Part shown: positions 32,515 through 41,900 of the stretch, in pieces
How the letters are laid out: the number at the start of each line of letters is the position of its first letter
Numbering within the stretch: position 1 is the first letter of the stretch
Source of the DNA: Corynebacterium gerontici
GTDB taxonomy: Bacteria > Actinomycetota > Actinomycetes > Mycobacteriales > Mycobacteriaceae
Direction: 5' to 3'
Length of the DNA: 64,000 nucleotides
Assembly: GCF_003813985.1 (NCBI RefSeq)
Contig: NZ_CP033897.1
Coordinates: 1,178,001-1,242,000, forward strand
Made by a program: the position numbers and the translations under genes
The notes under the pieces: model-generated
What the model saw: only the letters and a program-made list of their open reading frames with translations
Database searches by the model: none
Told to the model about the DNA's origin: nothing

Positions 32515-33600
32515 ATGTTTGAAGGATTTTCGCTCAAGACGTTCCGCGCCCGCATCGACGCGGCGAAGCAAGCTGCCGCCAACTCAGGTTTGGACGGCGT
32601 GCTGATCACCCCCGGTCCAGACTTCGAGTATTTGCTGGACTCAAAGATGCACACCCATGAGCGTTTCGCCGGGCTTGTGCTCGCGGAACGCGAGTTCGTC
32701 TTCGCGCCGGGCGTCGATGTTGCTGATCTGAAGAAGTCCGTGGCTGGCGAACTCGGCCTCGAGATTATCGGATGGAATGATGGCGAAGATCCCTACAGCT
32801 TTGTCCCCGCTGGCAAGCTCGCGGTGAGCGCAGCCATGACGGCTGATCATCTGCTCGAGTTGCAAAGCCGAGGAGTTGAGGCGGTGAATGCCACCAAGGT
32901 GCTGGCCGAGGCGTTCGTGCAAAAAGATGAAGCTGAGATCCGCGAGCTCACCCGCGCAGGCGAAGCAATCGACGCTGTACACCGCAAGGTGCCCGAACTG
33001 CTGCGCGCGGGTGTGACTGAGCGTGAGGTGGCTGACAAGCTACGCGAGCTCATCCTCCAGGAGCATGTGGTGGTGGACTTCATCATCGTCGGCTCTGGTC
33101 CCCACGGCGCTGATCCTCACCACGATTTCTCAGATCGCGTGATCGAGGAAGGTGACATTGTGGTGGTAGATATCGGCGGCACCCTGGATTCCGGCTACCA
33201 CTCCGACTGCACCCGTAACTACGTGGTGGGAGAACCGAGCGACGAACAGCAGGAGATCTACCACGTGCTCCAGAAGGCCCAGGAGGCGGGCTTGGCCTTT
33301 GTCAAGCCTGGCGTTCGCGCGGGAGAGGTGGACAAGGTCGTGCGCGACATCATCGAAGAAGCTGGATACGGCGAATACTTCATCCATCGCACCGGCCACG
33401 GCATCGGGCTTTCCTGCCATGAAGAGCCCTTCATCATCGCCGGAAACGACGTTGTACTGCGTGAGGGCATGGCGTTTTCCATTGAGCCCGGCGTGTACTT
33501 CCCAGGCGAGTGGGGTGCCCGTGTTGAGGACATCGTGATCCTCGAGGCCGATGGTGCTAGGCCTGTGAACCTCACCCCGCACGAACTGCAGCGGGTGTAG
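32515..33600 (+). CDS. pepQ: M24-family Xaa-Pro aminopeptidase/dipeptidase PepQ
   Basis: A 361-residue cytosolic metallopeptidase that cleaves X-Pro bonds. The N-terminal creatinase-like domain (about 1-130) precedes the pita-bread catalytic domain. The metal ligands are visible: the Asp pair in VVDIGGTLDSGYHSDCTRNY, His in HRTGHGIGL and the two Glu in SIEPGVYFPGEWGARVEDIV, each being within the family signature. The frame stays open upstream of ATG 32515, but that part lies over the divergent small gene. Apparently leaderless. Confidence 0.95.
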   Translation: MFEGFSLKTFRARIDAAKQAAANSGLDGVLITPGPDFEYLLDSKMHTHERFAGLVLAEREFVFAPGVDVADLKKSVAGELGLEIIGWNDGEDPYSFVPAGKLAVSAAMTADHLLELQSRGVEAVNATKVLAEAFVQKDEAEIRELTRAGEAIDAVHRKVPELLRAGVTEREVADKLRELILQEHVVVDFIIVGSGPHGADPHHDFSDRVIEEGDIVVVDIGGTLDSGYHSDCTRNYVVGEPSDEQQEIYHVLQKAQEAGLAFVKPGVRAGEVDKVVRDIIEEAGYGEYFIHRTGHGIGLSCHEEPFIIAGNDVVLREGMAFSIEPGVYFPGEWGARVEDIVILEADGARPVNLTPHELQRV

Positions 33601-33887
33601 TTACTATCTGTGTGGATCGCGTGAGAGCACGTTTGCAATCAGGTTGAAGACGTGGCTTTTTGGATCTACAACACGTGATCCCACCACCTCAGGAAGGCCG
33701 CGTATGGAGGCGCCATTTTGCATCGGCTTTGACCAGCAGCAGGCGCAGGTTCTGCCCTTGTTCAGCAAAAGGCAGGATCCTCCCGCTCCGTTGCGAGGAA
33801 ACGAACGGTGCGTATTTGAAGGATCCTGCCTTGATTGCCGTGGACACCCCGCCGCTGGAGAGTGGGAGCGTCACTTTCGATGCAAGA
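33601..33887. other. Gap between pepQ and the peptide transporter, with a long inverted repeat
   Basis: 287 bases without a credible gene. It holds the 12-base inverted repeat AAGGCAGGATCC (33769-33780) and GGATCCTGCCTT (33821-33832), with a 40-base loop. Frames of 60-125 residues cross this gap on both strands but have no ribosome site. It could be a bidirectional terminator or a remnant of a dispersed element. Confidence 0.55.
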
Positions 33888-35381
33888 CTAGTGCACGTCG
33901 ATGAACTTGCGGTTGATCCACTTGCGAAGCACGAAGAGCATGAGGCTCAAAGCGATCGTGACACCAAACATTGCCAAGAAGTAGGTGCGTTCGGCACTGG
34001 CGCTCGTGGGATCGTAAAGCTGCGCCAGCGAGCCTGAGAGCGCGGTACCAAGGCTTACGCTCATCATCCATAAAGCAAACATGCGGGTGGGGAAAGCCTG
34101 CGGCGCTAGGCGAGTTGCCATGGAATTACCCACGGGGCTCAACAGCAGTTCAGCCATGGTGAACAGGAAGAAGATCACGAAGATGACGAAGAAGGGCGTG
34201 GAATTTGCCCCGCCACCTGCGTAGGGCAGGAATATCAGCATGGTCAGTGCAATCACAGCGAGTGCCAGTGCGAACTTCGTGCCGTAGGTTGGCTGGCGCT
34301 TACCAAGCTTGGTCCACAGCGAGGCGAAGACGCCTGCGAACAGGATGATGAACAGCGGGTTGATGGACTGCACCACGCCTGGTGGCAGTTCGTGACCGAA
34401 AACAGTGCGGTTAAGGCGCTGATCGGAGTACACGGCCAATACGGTGAACTGCTGTTGGAAGAGCGACCAGAAGGCCACGGCTGCCAGGAACATTGGGATG
34501 AAGCCCAGTAGACGGGAGCGCTCATCATCGGTGACCTTATCTGAGCGATACATATCAATCCACAGGAACACGGCAACGCCAAGGGCTACCAATGCGGTGA
34601 TGTTGGAGAGTTGATTGACGTGAAGCACACCAGTGACGAACAGGCCGACGAACACTCCCACTACGACGAGAACGCCGAGAAATACGGGAAGGTATTTGCT
34701 CTTCGGCAGCGGATTCGCAACCTCATGTCCTGCATCTTTAATGGTTTGTTTGCGCATCAAGATGTATTGAACCAGGCCAATCGCCATCATGACTGCAGCG
34801 GCGCCGAAGCCCCAGTGGAAGCCCTGCCAACCCCACAGGGCGTTCGTGATGATCGGGCCGAGCAGGGCGCCAATGTTCACACCCATGTAGTAAATGGAGA
34901 AACCGCCGTCGCGGCGTGGATCTTCGCGATCATACAGCTGGCCCAGCACTACCTGCGAGGTGGTTTTGAGCCCACCGGAGCCAACCGCAATACAGACCAA
35001 GCCGATTGTGACGCCAGTGAAGCCCGGCAGCAGCGCGAGACTGATGTGTCCGCACATCACCAGAATCGCCGAGTAGAACAAGGTGCGTTCTGCGGAGAGG
35101 ATGCGGTCAGCCACCCAGGCACCAGCCACGCTGGTGAGGTACACCAAACCTCCGTAGGCGCCCACGATGGACAGCGCCGTGGATTCCTTCATTCCTAGTC
35201 CGCCGTCGGCGACTGAGTAGTAGAGGTAGTAGGCCAATAGGGCTTGGAGGCCGTAGAAGCTGAAACGCTCCCACATCTCTACGCCGGACAGGTTAGCCAG
35301 TCCCCATGGGTGACCAAAAAATTGACGCTCTTTCGCCTGCGGCTCAGGTGATTGAACGCCCTGATGAGTGTCAGAGTGCAC
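33888..35381 (-). CDS. Proton-dependent oligopeptide transporter (POT/PTR family)
   Basis: A 497-residue major-facilitator-type symporter that imports di- and tripeptides with protons. Fourteen or so hydrophobic segments are seen. The family motif near residue 80 is GGLVYLTSVAGAWVADR, and a second characteristic stretch is YYMGVNIGALLGPI. Nearby PepQ would digest imported peptides. GTG start at 35381 with AGAGG before it. The promoter region carries a 10-base inverted repeat, so the gene is probably controlled by a repressor. Confidence 0.93.
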   Translation of the reverse strand: MHSDTHQGVQSPEPQAKERQFFGHPWGLANLSGVEMWERFSFYGLQALLAYYLYYSVADGGLGMKESTALSIVGAYGGLVYLTSVAGAWVADRILSAERTLFYSAILVMCGHISLALLPGFTGVTIGLVCIAVGSGGLKTTSQVVLGQLYDREDPRRDGGFSIYYMGVNIGALLGPIITNALWGWQGFHWGFGAAAVMMAIGLVQYILMRKQTIKDAGHEVANPLPKSKYLPVFLGVLVVVGVFVGLFVTGVLHVNQLSNITALVALGVAVFLWIDMYRSDKVTDDERSRLLGFIPMFLAAVAFWSLFQQQFTVLAVYSDQRLNRTVFGHELPPGVVQSINPLFIILFAGVFASLWTKLGKRQPTYGTKFALALAVIALTMLIFLPYAGGGANSTPFFVIFVIFFLFTMAELLLSPVGNSMATRLAPQAFPTRMFALWMMSVSLGTALSGSLAQLYDPTSASAERTYFLAMFGVTIALSLMLFVLRKWINRKFIDVH

Positions 35382-35400
35382 TGCTTCATCCTCTGTTGTT

Positions 35401-35435
35401 CGTAGTGTTACAGATCATCGAACTATAACACTACG
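35401..35435 (-). promoter_or_regulatory. Inverted repeat over the peptide-transporter promoter
   Basis: CGTAGTGTTA (35401-35410) and TAACACTACG (35426-35435) are exact inverse copies with 15 bases between them. On the minus strand a -10-like TATAGT overlaps the upstream arm, and the GTG start of the transporter lies 20 bases below the other. It is a candidate operator, or a leader hairpin. The regulator is not encoded next to it. Confidence 0.55.
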
Positions 35436-35459
35436 GCTGGGAGTCACCCTATTTGCACC

Positions 35460-35472
35460 AAGCTTTTCGACG
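35460..35472 (+). repeat. Dispersed word AAGCTTTTCGACG, copy 6
   Basis: Perfect copy in the gap between the ABC-F stop codon and the peptide-transporter promoter, 28 bases from the stop. Confidence 0.85.
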
Positions 35473-35499
35473 CCCCTTCCTCCTCACACCAAACGACCT

Positions 35500-37131
35500 C
35501 TATGCGAGCTCGACGATCTCCATATATTCATCGTTCCAAAGGTCCTCGTCACCATCGGGCAGCACAATCACGCGCTCGGGTTCAAGCGCACGCACGGCAC
35601 CCGGATCGTGCGTCACCAACACGACTGCCCCTTCGTAGGTACGCAGCGCATCCAGCACCTGTTCGCGCGAAACTGGATCCAAGTTGTTGGTGGGCTCATC
35701 CAATAACAGCACGTTCGCTCGAGAGGACACCAGCGCGGCCAGGGCTAGGCGAGTCTTTTCGCCACCCGATAGCGTGCCAGCAGGCTGATCTAATTGTTCG
35801 CCAGAGAACATGAAAGCGCCGAGAAGTCCGCGAAGGTCCTGCTCCCCTGCCTCCGGGCACGCCTCGATCGTGTTTTGCCACACCGACTTTTCTGGATCAA
35901 TGGTGTCGTGTTCCTGTGCAAAGTAGCCGATTTTGAGTCCGTGGCCTGTCACGATGCCGCCTTCACCGTCGGTACGTTCCACTCCAGCGAGCAACTTGAG
36001 CAAGGTGGTCTTGCCTGCACCATTGAACCCGAGCACCACCACTCGTGATCCTTTATCAATGGCTAGATCTACGCCGGCGAACACTTCCAAAGAGCCGTAC
36101 ATTTTCGTAAGCCCTTTGGCGTGTAGTGGCGTTTTTCCACAAGGCGCGGGTGTCGGGAATTTAATGTTGGCAACGCGATCCGCCTGGCGTACTTCGTCGA
36201 GTGATCCCATCATTCGCTCCGCGCGCGCCAACATTTGCTTCGCGGCGGCCGCTTTGGTGGCTTTGGCACCAAGACGGGCGGCTTGGTCTTTGAGCGCCGA
36301 GGCTTTCTTCTCGGCATTCGCGCGTTCACGCCTCCGCCGCGCCTCGTCCGTAGCACGTGCATCTTTGTACTTGGAAAAGCCCATGTTATAGACATCAGCT
36401 TCGGCACGTACAGCATCGAGGAACCAAATTTTGTTGCACACGGCGTCGAGCAACTCAACATCGTGGGAGATCATGATGAGCCCTCCCTCGTGCTTTTTCA
36501 AAAAGTCGCGCAACCAAGTGATGGAATCGGCGTCCAAGTGGTTCGTTGGCTCGTCGAGAAGCAATGTCACCTGCGACTTTCCGGAACCGGCACTCGCGGC
36601 GAAGAGGATTTGCGCCAACTCCACACGGCGACGCTGACCGCCGGATAAGGTGCTGAGCTTTTGATCGAGAATACGCGCGGGAAGCCCCAGGTTGTCGCAA
36701 ATACGCGCAGCCTCCGATGAGGCCTCGTATCCTCCCAGCGCATGGTAGCGCTCTTCGAGGCGTGAGTATTTCCTGATGGCAGCGTCGCGTTTGCCGGTGT
36801 GTTCAGTGGTTTCCATGATCTCCTGCTGTCGATCCATGGATTTCGCAATTTGGTCAAGCCCGCGCGCGGAAAGCACTCGATCCCGTGCGGTCTGCTCGAG
36901 ATTGCCTTCACGCGAATCCTGCGGAAGGTAGCCGATTTCGCCACTACGGGTGACGTTTCCGCCATAGGGCTCAGTTTCACCGGAAAGAATACGCATCGTG
37001 GTGGTTTTGCCAGCACCGTTGCGCCCGACCAACCCAATGCGATCACCCGGCTGCACTCGTAGGTGCTGACCAGGTGCTTCGAGCAGGGTGCGGGCGCCGA
37101 CGCGTACTTCTAGATCATTGGTGACAATCAC
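35500..37131 (-). CDS. ABC-F family ATPase
   Basis: A 543-residue cytosolic protein with two ABC domains and no membrane segment, of the ribosome-associated ABC-F class. Walker A sites are GRNGAGKTT (about residue 37) and GFNGAGKTT (about 360). Signature motifs are LSGGQRRRVELAQ and LSGGEKTRLALAA, with Walker B-plus-E ends LLLDEPTNHLD and LLLDEPTNNLD. A charged Lys/Arg-rich linker near 245-310 would reach the ribosomal P site. Antibiotic resistance cannot be claimed from the sequence. Its start lies 36 bases below the fadN-like stop codon. Confidence 0.93.
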   Translation of the reverse strand: MIVTNDLEVRVGARTLLEAPGQHLRVQPGDRIGLVGRNGAGKTTTMRILSGETEPYGGNVTRSGEIGYLPQDSREGNLEQTARDRVLSARGLDQIAKSMDRQQEIMETTEHTGKRDAAIRKYSRLEERYHALGGYEASSEAARICDNLGLPARILDQKLSTLSGGQRRRVELAQILFAASAGSGKSQVTLLLDEPTNHLDADSITWLRDFLKKHEGGLIMISHDVELLDAVCNKIWFLDAVRAEADVYNMGFSKYKDARATDEARRRRERANAEKKASALKDQAARLGAKATKAAAAKQMLARAERMMGSLDEVRQADRVANIKFPTPAPCGKTPLHAKGLTKMYGSLEVFAGVDLAIDKGSRVVVLGFNGAGKTTLLKLLAGVERTDGEGGIVTGHGLKIGYFAQEHDTIDPEKSVWQNTIEACPEAGEQDLRGLLGAFMFSGEQLDQPAGTLSGGEKTRLALAALVSSRANVLLLDEPTNNLDPVSREQVLDALRTYEGAVVLVTHDPGAVRALEPERVIVLPDGDEDLWNDEYMEIVELA

Positions 37132-37167
37132 GAGGGCAAAGCCTATCAGGAAGCATTGGGGCTCCTT

Positions 37168-39450
37168 TTAGAACTTGGCACCCAGGCGCTTTCCCATCGC
37201 GATGATGCGCTCGCGATTTTCTTCATGGTTGAAGATTTCGACGCATCGTTGCGTTGACTCGCGATCCATCTCCGACTCGCTCTTTGGTGCGCCACTGAGC
37301 AACGCACCCAGTGCCTCGGCAATGTGTTGATCAGCGGCTTGGGCGCGCTCATCACCTTCAAGCGACTGCGCATCCTGTTCCCAGCTCAGGTCTTTAGCCA
37401 GTTCAAAGGTTGGTTCCCTTGCAGGTTGATACCCGACAGCCAGATCTTCAGCGAGTGCAAGTGCCGCGGCGAGCACGTGATCGGAGCTCATCGCAATCTG
37501 ATCCTGCTCCCCCAGCACGCCGAGGTCCCAAGCCCCGTAGGCTCCACGCGCAGGTGTTGCCTTCATAGCGAAGTCGAATACCAATGTCTCTGCATTGTTG
37601 ATGCCACGACTTTGGGCACGAAGTAGATGTTGCATGGGCCCGCCCCATGCGGGGAAAATTCCTACATTGCGCTCAGGGAAACCGATCTTCGCGTCCACAT
37701 GAACCACCATCGCGTCACTGTGCAGGCTCAATTCTGCACCGCCGCCGAGCGCCACACCTCGAACCGCCGCCACCACTGGGAAAGGTGCGTATTTGATGGC
37801 GCGAAGGCTGTTCAGACCGTGGTCCAGGAGTTCTGCGAAGCGTTCAGGGTCGCTATCATAGGCGGCCTGGGCTAACACAGTGACGTCTGCGCCTGCGGAA
37901 ATCGCCCGCGCGTCGGCACCTGCGAGCACCAGCGCACGCAAGTCGAGATCCGCCGAGGCAGCCAAGATGTCAAGAGCATCAGGGTTCAGCGTTCCGAGCT
38001 TCGTCTTGGCCACAAACAGCCCAACGCCAGACTCCAAACGATAGATAGCTGCGGCCTCGTTTTTCACTAATACTTCTGCAGTGGCGATGAGCTCCGAAAC
38101 CTGAGCAACGCCCTGTTGCTCACGCAGCGCTACCAGTTCTCCAGTGGTGGAAAGTGTCTGCCCTTCGTTTGGGTAGAAGCCACCGGCATCAATCGCGTGC
38201 TGCAGCATTGCGGGAACCTCCAAATCCACGCGCTCCAAAACCGCGGCTGCTCGTACCAGACCCACGCTATCCGCCAACGCGAAGGGACCCTGCTTCCAGC
38301 CATAACCAAGCTCCATGGCAAGGTCAATGTCTTGTGCGGTATCGGCGATCTCGGGGCCAACTTCGCAGCAATATGCCAGCGTGCGGGCGAATACTTGCCG
38401 GGCAAACTCACCTCCGAGCGAATCGACGTCGAGCAGCTCGACCAGACTCTTGGCTTGCAGCGCCGGGTCGTCGCCAAGCGAAACTGGACGATAGGTGAAG
38501 TCTTCAGTGATGACTTCTTTGCCGTCCCGATAGAATCCAGATTCGCCGGTGCGCCCAGTAAGCCCGCGCTCAATGAGCCCCTGCATCAGTGGGTGCTCAG
38601 CGATATTCCAGCGGTGATAAGCGTCGCGCTCCGGGACGGCTTGGAGGGTGGAGCCCCACACGTCCGGCACCAATTGCAGGCCGATGTAATCGAACAGTCC
38701 GAACACACCGGTTCGTGGTACGCCGAAGGGTCTGGAGGCGATGGCGTCGGCAAGCTCGATTGGTACGTCGTTTTCCAAAGCCCAACCGGCGGCTGCGGCC
38801 ATCCACAGATTTCCCACACGGTTGGCGATGAATCCCGGTGTGTCACGGCACGGCAGTGCGCGCTTACCCAGTTGCTGCTCGATGACCTGCACGATCCATT
38901 CCTGACGAGCCTCAGGAACACCAGGTGCTGCGATCAGCTCTACCAGTGGCATCACGCGGGGCGGGTTGAAGAAGTGGGTGATAAAGAATCGCTCTCGCAG
39001 ATCGGCTGGCAGCTTCTGAGTCAGCTGCTCGAGCGGCAACGTGGAGGTATTCGAGCTTAAGATCGTTTGCTCACCCAGGTGCGGCTCTAGGCTGGCGTAT
39101 AGGTCTTGTTTCGCTTGGAGGTTTTCAAAGATCGCCTCCACTACCCAATCGGCTTCCGCGACGACAGCCAAATCATCGGTGGTGTTGCCAACGGTGACGT
39201 TTTCGGCCATAGAGGGGTGCGTAAAGCCACGTCGTTGGACCTGTATGTCTTTCCCCTTTTGCGCACGCTGGTTGCGCTGCCCTTCCTCGCTGGCGATATC
39301 CAGTAAAGTGACCTGCACTCCGGCACTGGCGATTAATGCAGCGATGCCGGAGCCCATGGATCCGGATCCGATAACCACGGCTTTGCGCACGGGGTGTTCC
39401 AGCAGCGTTATTGGGTTGGGTGCTTGGGAATATTTGTCTGTGTGGTTCAT
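37168..39450 (-). CDS. fadN: 3-hydroxyacyl-CoA dehydrogenase fused to enoyl-CoA hydratase (FadN type)
   Basis: A 760-residue bifunctional beta-oxidation enzyme. The N-terminal NAD-binding domain starts with GSGSMGSGIA (28-37) and has the catalytic His in THFFNPPRVMPLVELI. Two helical HAD C-terminal domains follow to about 460. The C-terminal crotonase domain (about 490-720) has VRGVALGGGAELSLHSD and GFPERNVGIFPAWGG. This domain order, dehydrogenase before hydratase, is that of Bacillus FadN and the reverse of E. coli FadB. The start at ATG 39450 overlaps the thiolase stop by three bases (ATGA arrangement). The symbol is given by analogy. Confidence 0.9.
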   Translation of the reverse strand: MNHTDKYSQAPNPITLLEHPVRKAVVIGSGSMGSGIAALIASAGVQVTLLDIASEEGQRNQRAQKGKDIQVQRRGFTHPSMAENVTVGNTTDDLAVVAEADWVVEAIFENLQAKQDLYASLEPHLGEQTILSSNTSTLPLEQLTQKLPADLRERFFITHFFNPPRVMPLVELIAAPGVPEARQEWIVQVIEQQLGKRALPCRDTPGFIANRVGNLWMAAAAGWALENDVPIELADAIASRPFGVPRTGVFGLFDYIGLQLVPDVWGSTLQAVPERDAYHRWNIAEHPLMQGLIERGLTGRTGESGFYRDGKEVITEDFTYRPVSLGDDPALQAKSLVELLDVDSLGGEFARQVFARTLAYCCEVGPEIADTAQDIDLAMELGYGWKQGPFALADSVGLVRAAAVLERVDLEVPAMLQHAIDAGGFYPNEGQTLSTTGELVALREQQGVAQVSELIATAEVLVKNEAAAIYRLESGVGLFVAKTKLGTLNPDALDILAASADLDLRALVLAGADARAISAGADVTVLAQAAYDSDPERFAELLDHGLNSLRAIKYAPFPVVAAVRGVALGGGAELSLHSDAMVVHVDAKIGFPERNVGIFPAWGGPMQHLLRAQSRGINNAETLVFDFAMKATPARGAYGAWDLGVLGEQDQIAMSSDHVLAAALALAEDLAVGYQPAREPTFELAKDLSWEQDAQSLEGDERAQAADQHIAEALGALLSGAPKSESEMDRESTQRCVEIFNHEENRERIIAMGKRLGAKF

Positions 39451-40631
39451 GCTTTCTCCAATACCAATGCAATGCCCTGGCCGCCACCGATGCACATGGT
39501 GACCAAGCCATAGTCCAAATTGTTGCGGTGCATGTGATGCAGCGCTTTCACTGTCAAAATCACGCCCGTCGCACCCACCGGGTGCCCGAGGGCAATGGCA
39601 CCGCCGTTGGGATTGACGATCGCCGGATCAAACTCCAGTTCACGGCTGACCGCGATGGCTTGTGATGCGAAGGCTTCATTCGACTCGATCACACCGATTT
39701 CCCCCAGCGATACGCCGGCGGCCTTCAATGCTTTGGGGACCGCAGGGATTGGTCCCAGTCCCATCAGGTGTGGAGGCACTCCAGCAATGCCCCAACCCTT
39801 GATTTTGGCCAGGGGCTTCACACCATATTTTTGTACCGCCTCAGCAGACGCGAGCAGCACCGCAGCAGCGCCATCGTTGATCCCGGAAGCATTGCCCGCT
39901 GTCACGGTTCCATCTTTTTCGAATACTGGCTTGAGCGTGGCGAGCTTTTCCTCGGTTATCTGGCGCGGGTGCTCGTCGCGTTCAACAACAACGTCACCCT
40001 TTCGGCTCTGCAGTTTGAGCGCCGCTATCTCATCTTCAAAGAGTCCTTGCTCGATGGCTCGAAGCGCTCGGCGTTGGCTCTCGGCGGCGAAGGCGTCCTG
40101 ATCTTCGCGGCTGATGCCGTGTTCACGGGCGACGTTCTCTGCGGTGACGCCCATGTGCCCGGTTCCGAAGGGGCAACTGAGTGCACCAAGCATCCAGTCC
40201 TGCGTCGTTCCATCACTCATCTTTCGCCCGCTGCGCAGTCCAGGAATGGAATAAGGCGCATTGCTCATGCTTTCGGTACCCACAGCGAGGCTCATTTGCG
40301 CTCCCCCGCTGAGGATGTCGAGAGCCGAGCTCACGATGGCCTGTACTCCAGATCCGCATAGTCGGTTGACGTTCATCGCGGTTGAGTGATCAGCCATCCC
40401 CACCGTCTTCGCGATCCGCCTGGACACATACAGATCCTTCGGTTCATTTGGCAACACGATGCCTGCGATCAGAGAATCCACCGCCTCGGCACCCACGCCC
40501 GCGCGTTCGAGAGCAGCGCTGGCGACGTGGGCGCCGAGCTCCTTTGGACCGAGACTGGACAGTTGCCCGCCAAAGCTGCCGATAGCGGTTCGTGCCCCTG
40601 AGAGAATGTAAAGATCTTGTTCCATCATCAT
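39447..40631 (-). CDS. fadA: Acetyl-CoA C-acyltransferase (beta-ketothiolase, FadA type)
   Basis: A 394-residue thiolase that cleaves 3-ketoacyl-CoA with CoA in the last step of beta-oxidation. The acyl-accepting Cys is in NRLCGSGVQAI near residue 90. The His base is in GGAIALGHPVGATG near 350 and the second Cys in CIGGGQGIAL near 380. The N-terminus reads MMMEQDLYILSGARTAIGSFGG, where any of three Met codons could start. It is the middle gene of acyl-CoA dehydrogenase - thiolase - dehydrogenase/hydratase, which makes a degradative role more likely than a biosynthetic one. Confidence 0.93.
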   Translation of the reverse strand: MMMEQDLYILSGARTAIGSFGGQLSSLGPKELGAHVASAALERAGVGAEAVDSLIAGIVLPNEPKDLYVSRRIAKTVGMADHSTAMNVNRLCGSGVQAIVSSALDILSGGAQMSLAVGTESMSNAPYSIPGLRSGRKMSDGTTQDWMLGALSCPFGTGHMGVTAENVAREHGISREDQDAFAAESQRRALRAIEQGLFEDEIAALKLQSRKGDVVVERDEHPRQITEEKLATLKPVFEKDGTVTAGNASGINDGAAAVLLASAEAVQKYGVKPLAKIKGWGIAGVPPHLMGLGPIPAVPKALKAAGVSLGEIGVIESNEAFASQAIAVSRELEFDPAIVNPNGGAIALGHPVGATGVILTVKALHHMHRNNLDYGLVTMCIGGGQGIALVLEKA

Positions 40632-40637
40632 TCCTTT

Positions 40638-40648
40638 GCTTTTCGACG
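40638..40648 (+). repeat. Dispersed word core GCTTTTCGACG, copy 7
   Basis: An 11-base core match in the 29-base gap between the acyl-CoA dehydrogenase and thiolase genes. Confidence 0.75.
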
Positions 40649-40660
40649 ACCCAGCGGGGT

Positions 40661-41839
40661 CTACACGAACGCGCCGACTCCGGTGATGCGGCGGCCGACG
40701 ATGAGTTCTTGAATGGTCGCGGTGCCTTCATAGGTGTGCAGCGTTTCCAAATCGCCCCAGTGGCGCACCACGTGGTTTTCAAGCAGAATGCCACTGCCCC
40801 CGAGCATGTCTCGGGCATCGGAGGCCACCTCGCGCGCTGTGGAGGTACAAAAGCCTTTTGCCATGGATGCCTGTTCTGGTTCGAGACAACCCTGGGCGTC
40901 CAACACCGCAAGTTGCTTGCAGTGCAACACCATCGAGGTAATGCTCTGCAGCATCACGCTGAGCCGGTGTTGGATCAATTGATTCTTTACAAGAGGTCGC
41001 CCGAATTGGATTCGAGTTTTGGCGTGTTCCAAGGCACTTTCATAGCAGGCGATTGCGTGTCCAAGCGCTGCCCACGCAACCGAGGAGCGGGTAGCCGAAA
41101 GGATTCGGGCAATGTCTTTGAAGCTGCTCACCCCGGGAAGTCGCGCGCTCTTTGGCACGCGGACATTCTCCAGTGTGATGAGGGCTTGGTGCACGGCACG
41201 CAGCACCGCTTTGCCCTCGATCACCTCGCCACGATATCCGGGGGTGTTTTGATCCACGATGAAACCACCGATCGATCCATCTTCGAGCCGAGCCCAGATG
41301 ATGGTGAAATCGCCATTGGCCCCGAATCCAATCCAGCGCTTTTGTCCATTCAACACGTACTCATCGCCGTCAACGCGTGCGGAGGTTTCCAAAGAAACGG
41401 AATCTGAGCCGTGATCGGGCTCTGTGAGCCCGAAGCCCCCGAGCAGCTCGCCACGACAGATCCCCTCAACGTAGCGGTTTTGCTGTTCTTCGCTGCCGTA
41501 CAGCAACAAGGACCGAAGAACCAGTCCGCCCATAATTGCATGGATGGTGCCCAGTGACCCGTCCGCGCGGGAAAGCTCCATGCTTACCAACCCTGCTGCG
41601 AGCGGAGTGAGCTGCTCGTGACCTTCAATTTCGAGTCCATCGGTATAGAGATCCTGCGCCCCAAGTTCGCGCACTACTTCACGATCTACGCGGGCAGCCT
41701 CCCAGTCCGCATTGACCCGCTCGACGTACCGCTGGCCCACTTTCCGGGCACGCTCCCACGCGCGAAGATCCGTCTCGTCGAGGTGGTGGAAGATTCCGTA
41801 GTAGTCGGTGCTCGGATCGAGCATGCTGTGCTGCATCAC
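40661..41839 (-). CDS. fadE: Acyl-CoA dehydrogenase (FadE type)
   Basis: A 392-residue FAD enzyme that makes the trans-2-enoyl-CoA in the first step of beta-oxidation. Typical motifs are FGLTEPDHGSDSVSLETSA, the FAD-binding VLNGQKRWIGFGANGDFTII and the C-terminal DARDMLGGSGILLENHVVRH. The catalytic base is in HTYEGTATIQELIVGR near residue 376. The overall similarity includes glutaryl-CoA-dehydrogenase-like features, so the substrate class is not certain. First gene of the operon; start GTG 41839 or the adjacent ATG. Divergent from the TetR gene, 166 bases away. Confidence 0.9.
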   Translation of the reverse strand: MMQHSMLDPSTDYYGIFHHLDETDLRAWERARKVGQRYVERVNADWEAARVDREVVRELGAQDLYTDGLEIEGHEQLTPLAAGLVSMELSRADGSLGTIHAIMGGLVLRSLLLYGSEEQQNRYVEGICRGELLGGFGLTEPDHGSDSVSLETSARVDGDEYVLNGQKRWIGFGANGDFTIIWARLEDGSIGGFIVDQNTPGYRGEVIEGKAVLRAVHQALITLENVRVPKSARLPGVSSFKDIARILSATRSSVAWAALGHAIACYESALEHAKTRIQFGRPLVKNQLIQHRLSVMLQSITSMVLHCKQLAVLDAQGCLEPEQASMAKGFCTSTAREVASDARDMLGGSGILLENHVVRHWGDLETLHTYEGTATIQELIVGRRITGVGAFV

Positions 41840-41890
41840 TGCCTTCCCTTCTGGTTCGTCACGTCATCGCCTCCGCGCAGGTGACTAACT

Positions 41891-41900
41891 AACGCTCGTT
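41891..41900. promoter_or_regulatory. Candidate TetR operator in the beta-oxidation control region
   Basis: AACGCTCGTT is a 4+4-base inverted repeat (AACG, CGTT) with two central bases, in the gap between the divergent acyl-CoA dehydrogenase and TetR genes. It lies 23 bases before a -10-like TACACT (41923-41928) that fits the TetR gene. Palindromes of this form are usual for TetR repressors of acyl-CoA metabolism. Confidence 0.4.

Noticed and set aside
33644-34037. Overlapping frames of 86 and 125 codons after pepQ
   Set aside because: No ribosome site, no family features, and they run into the end of the peptide transporter gene.
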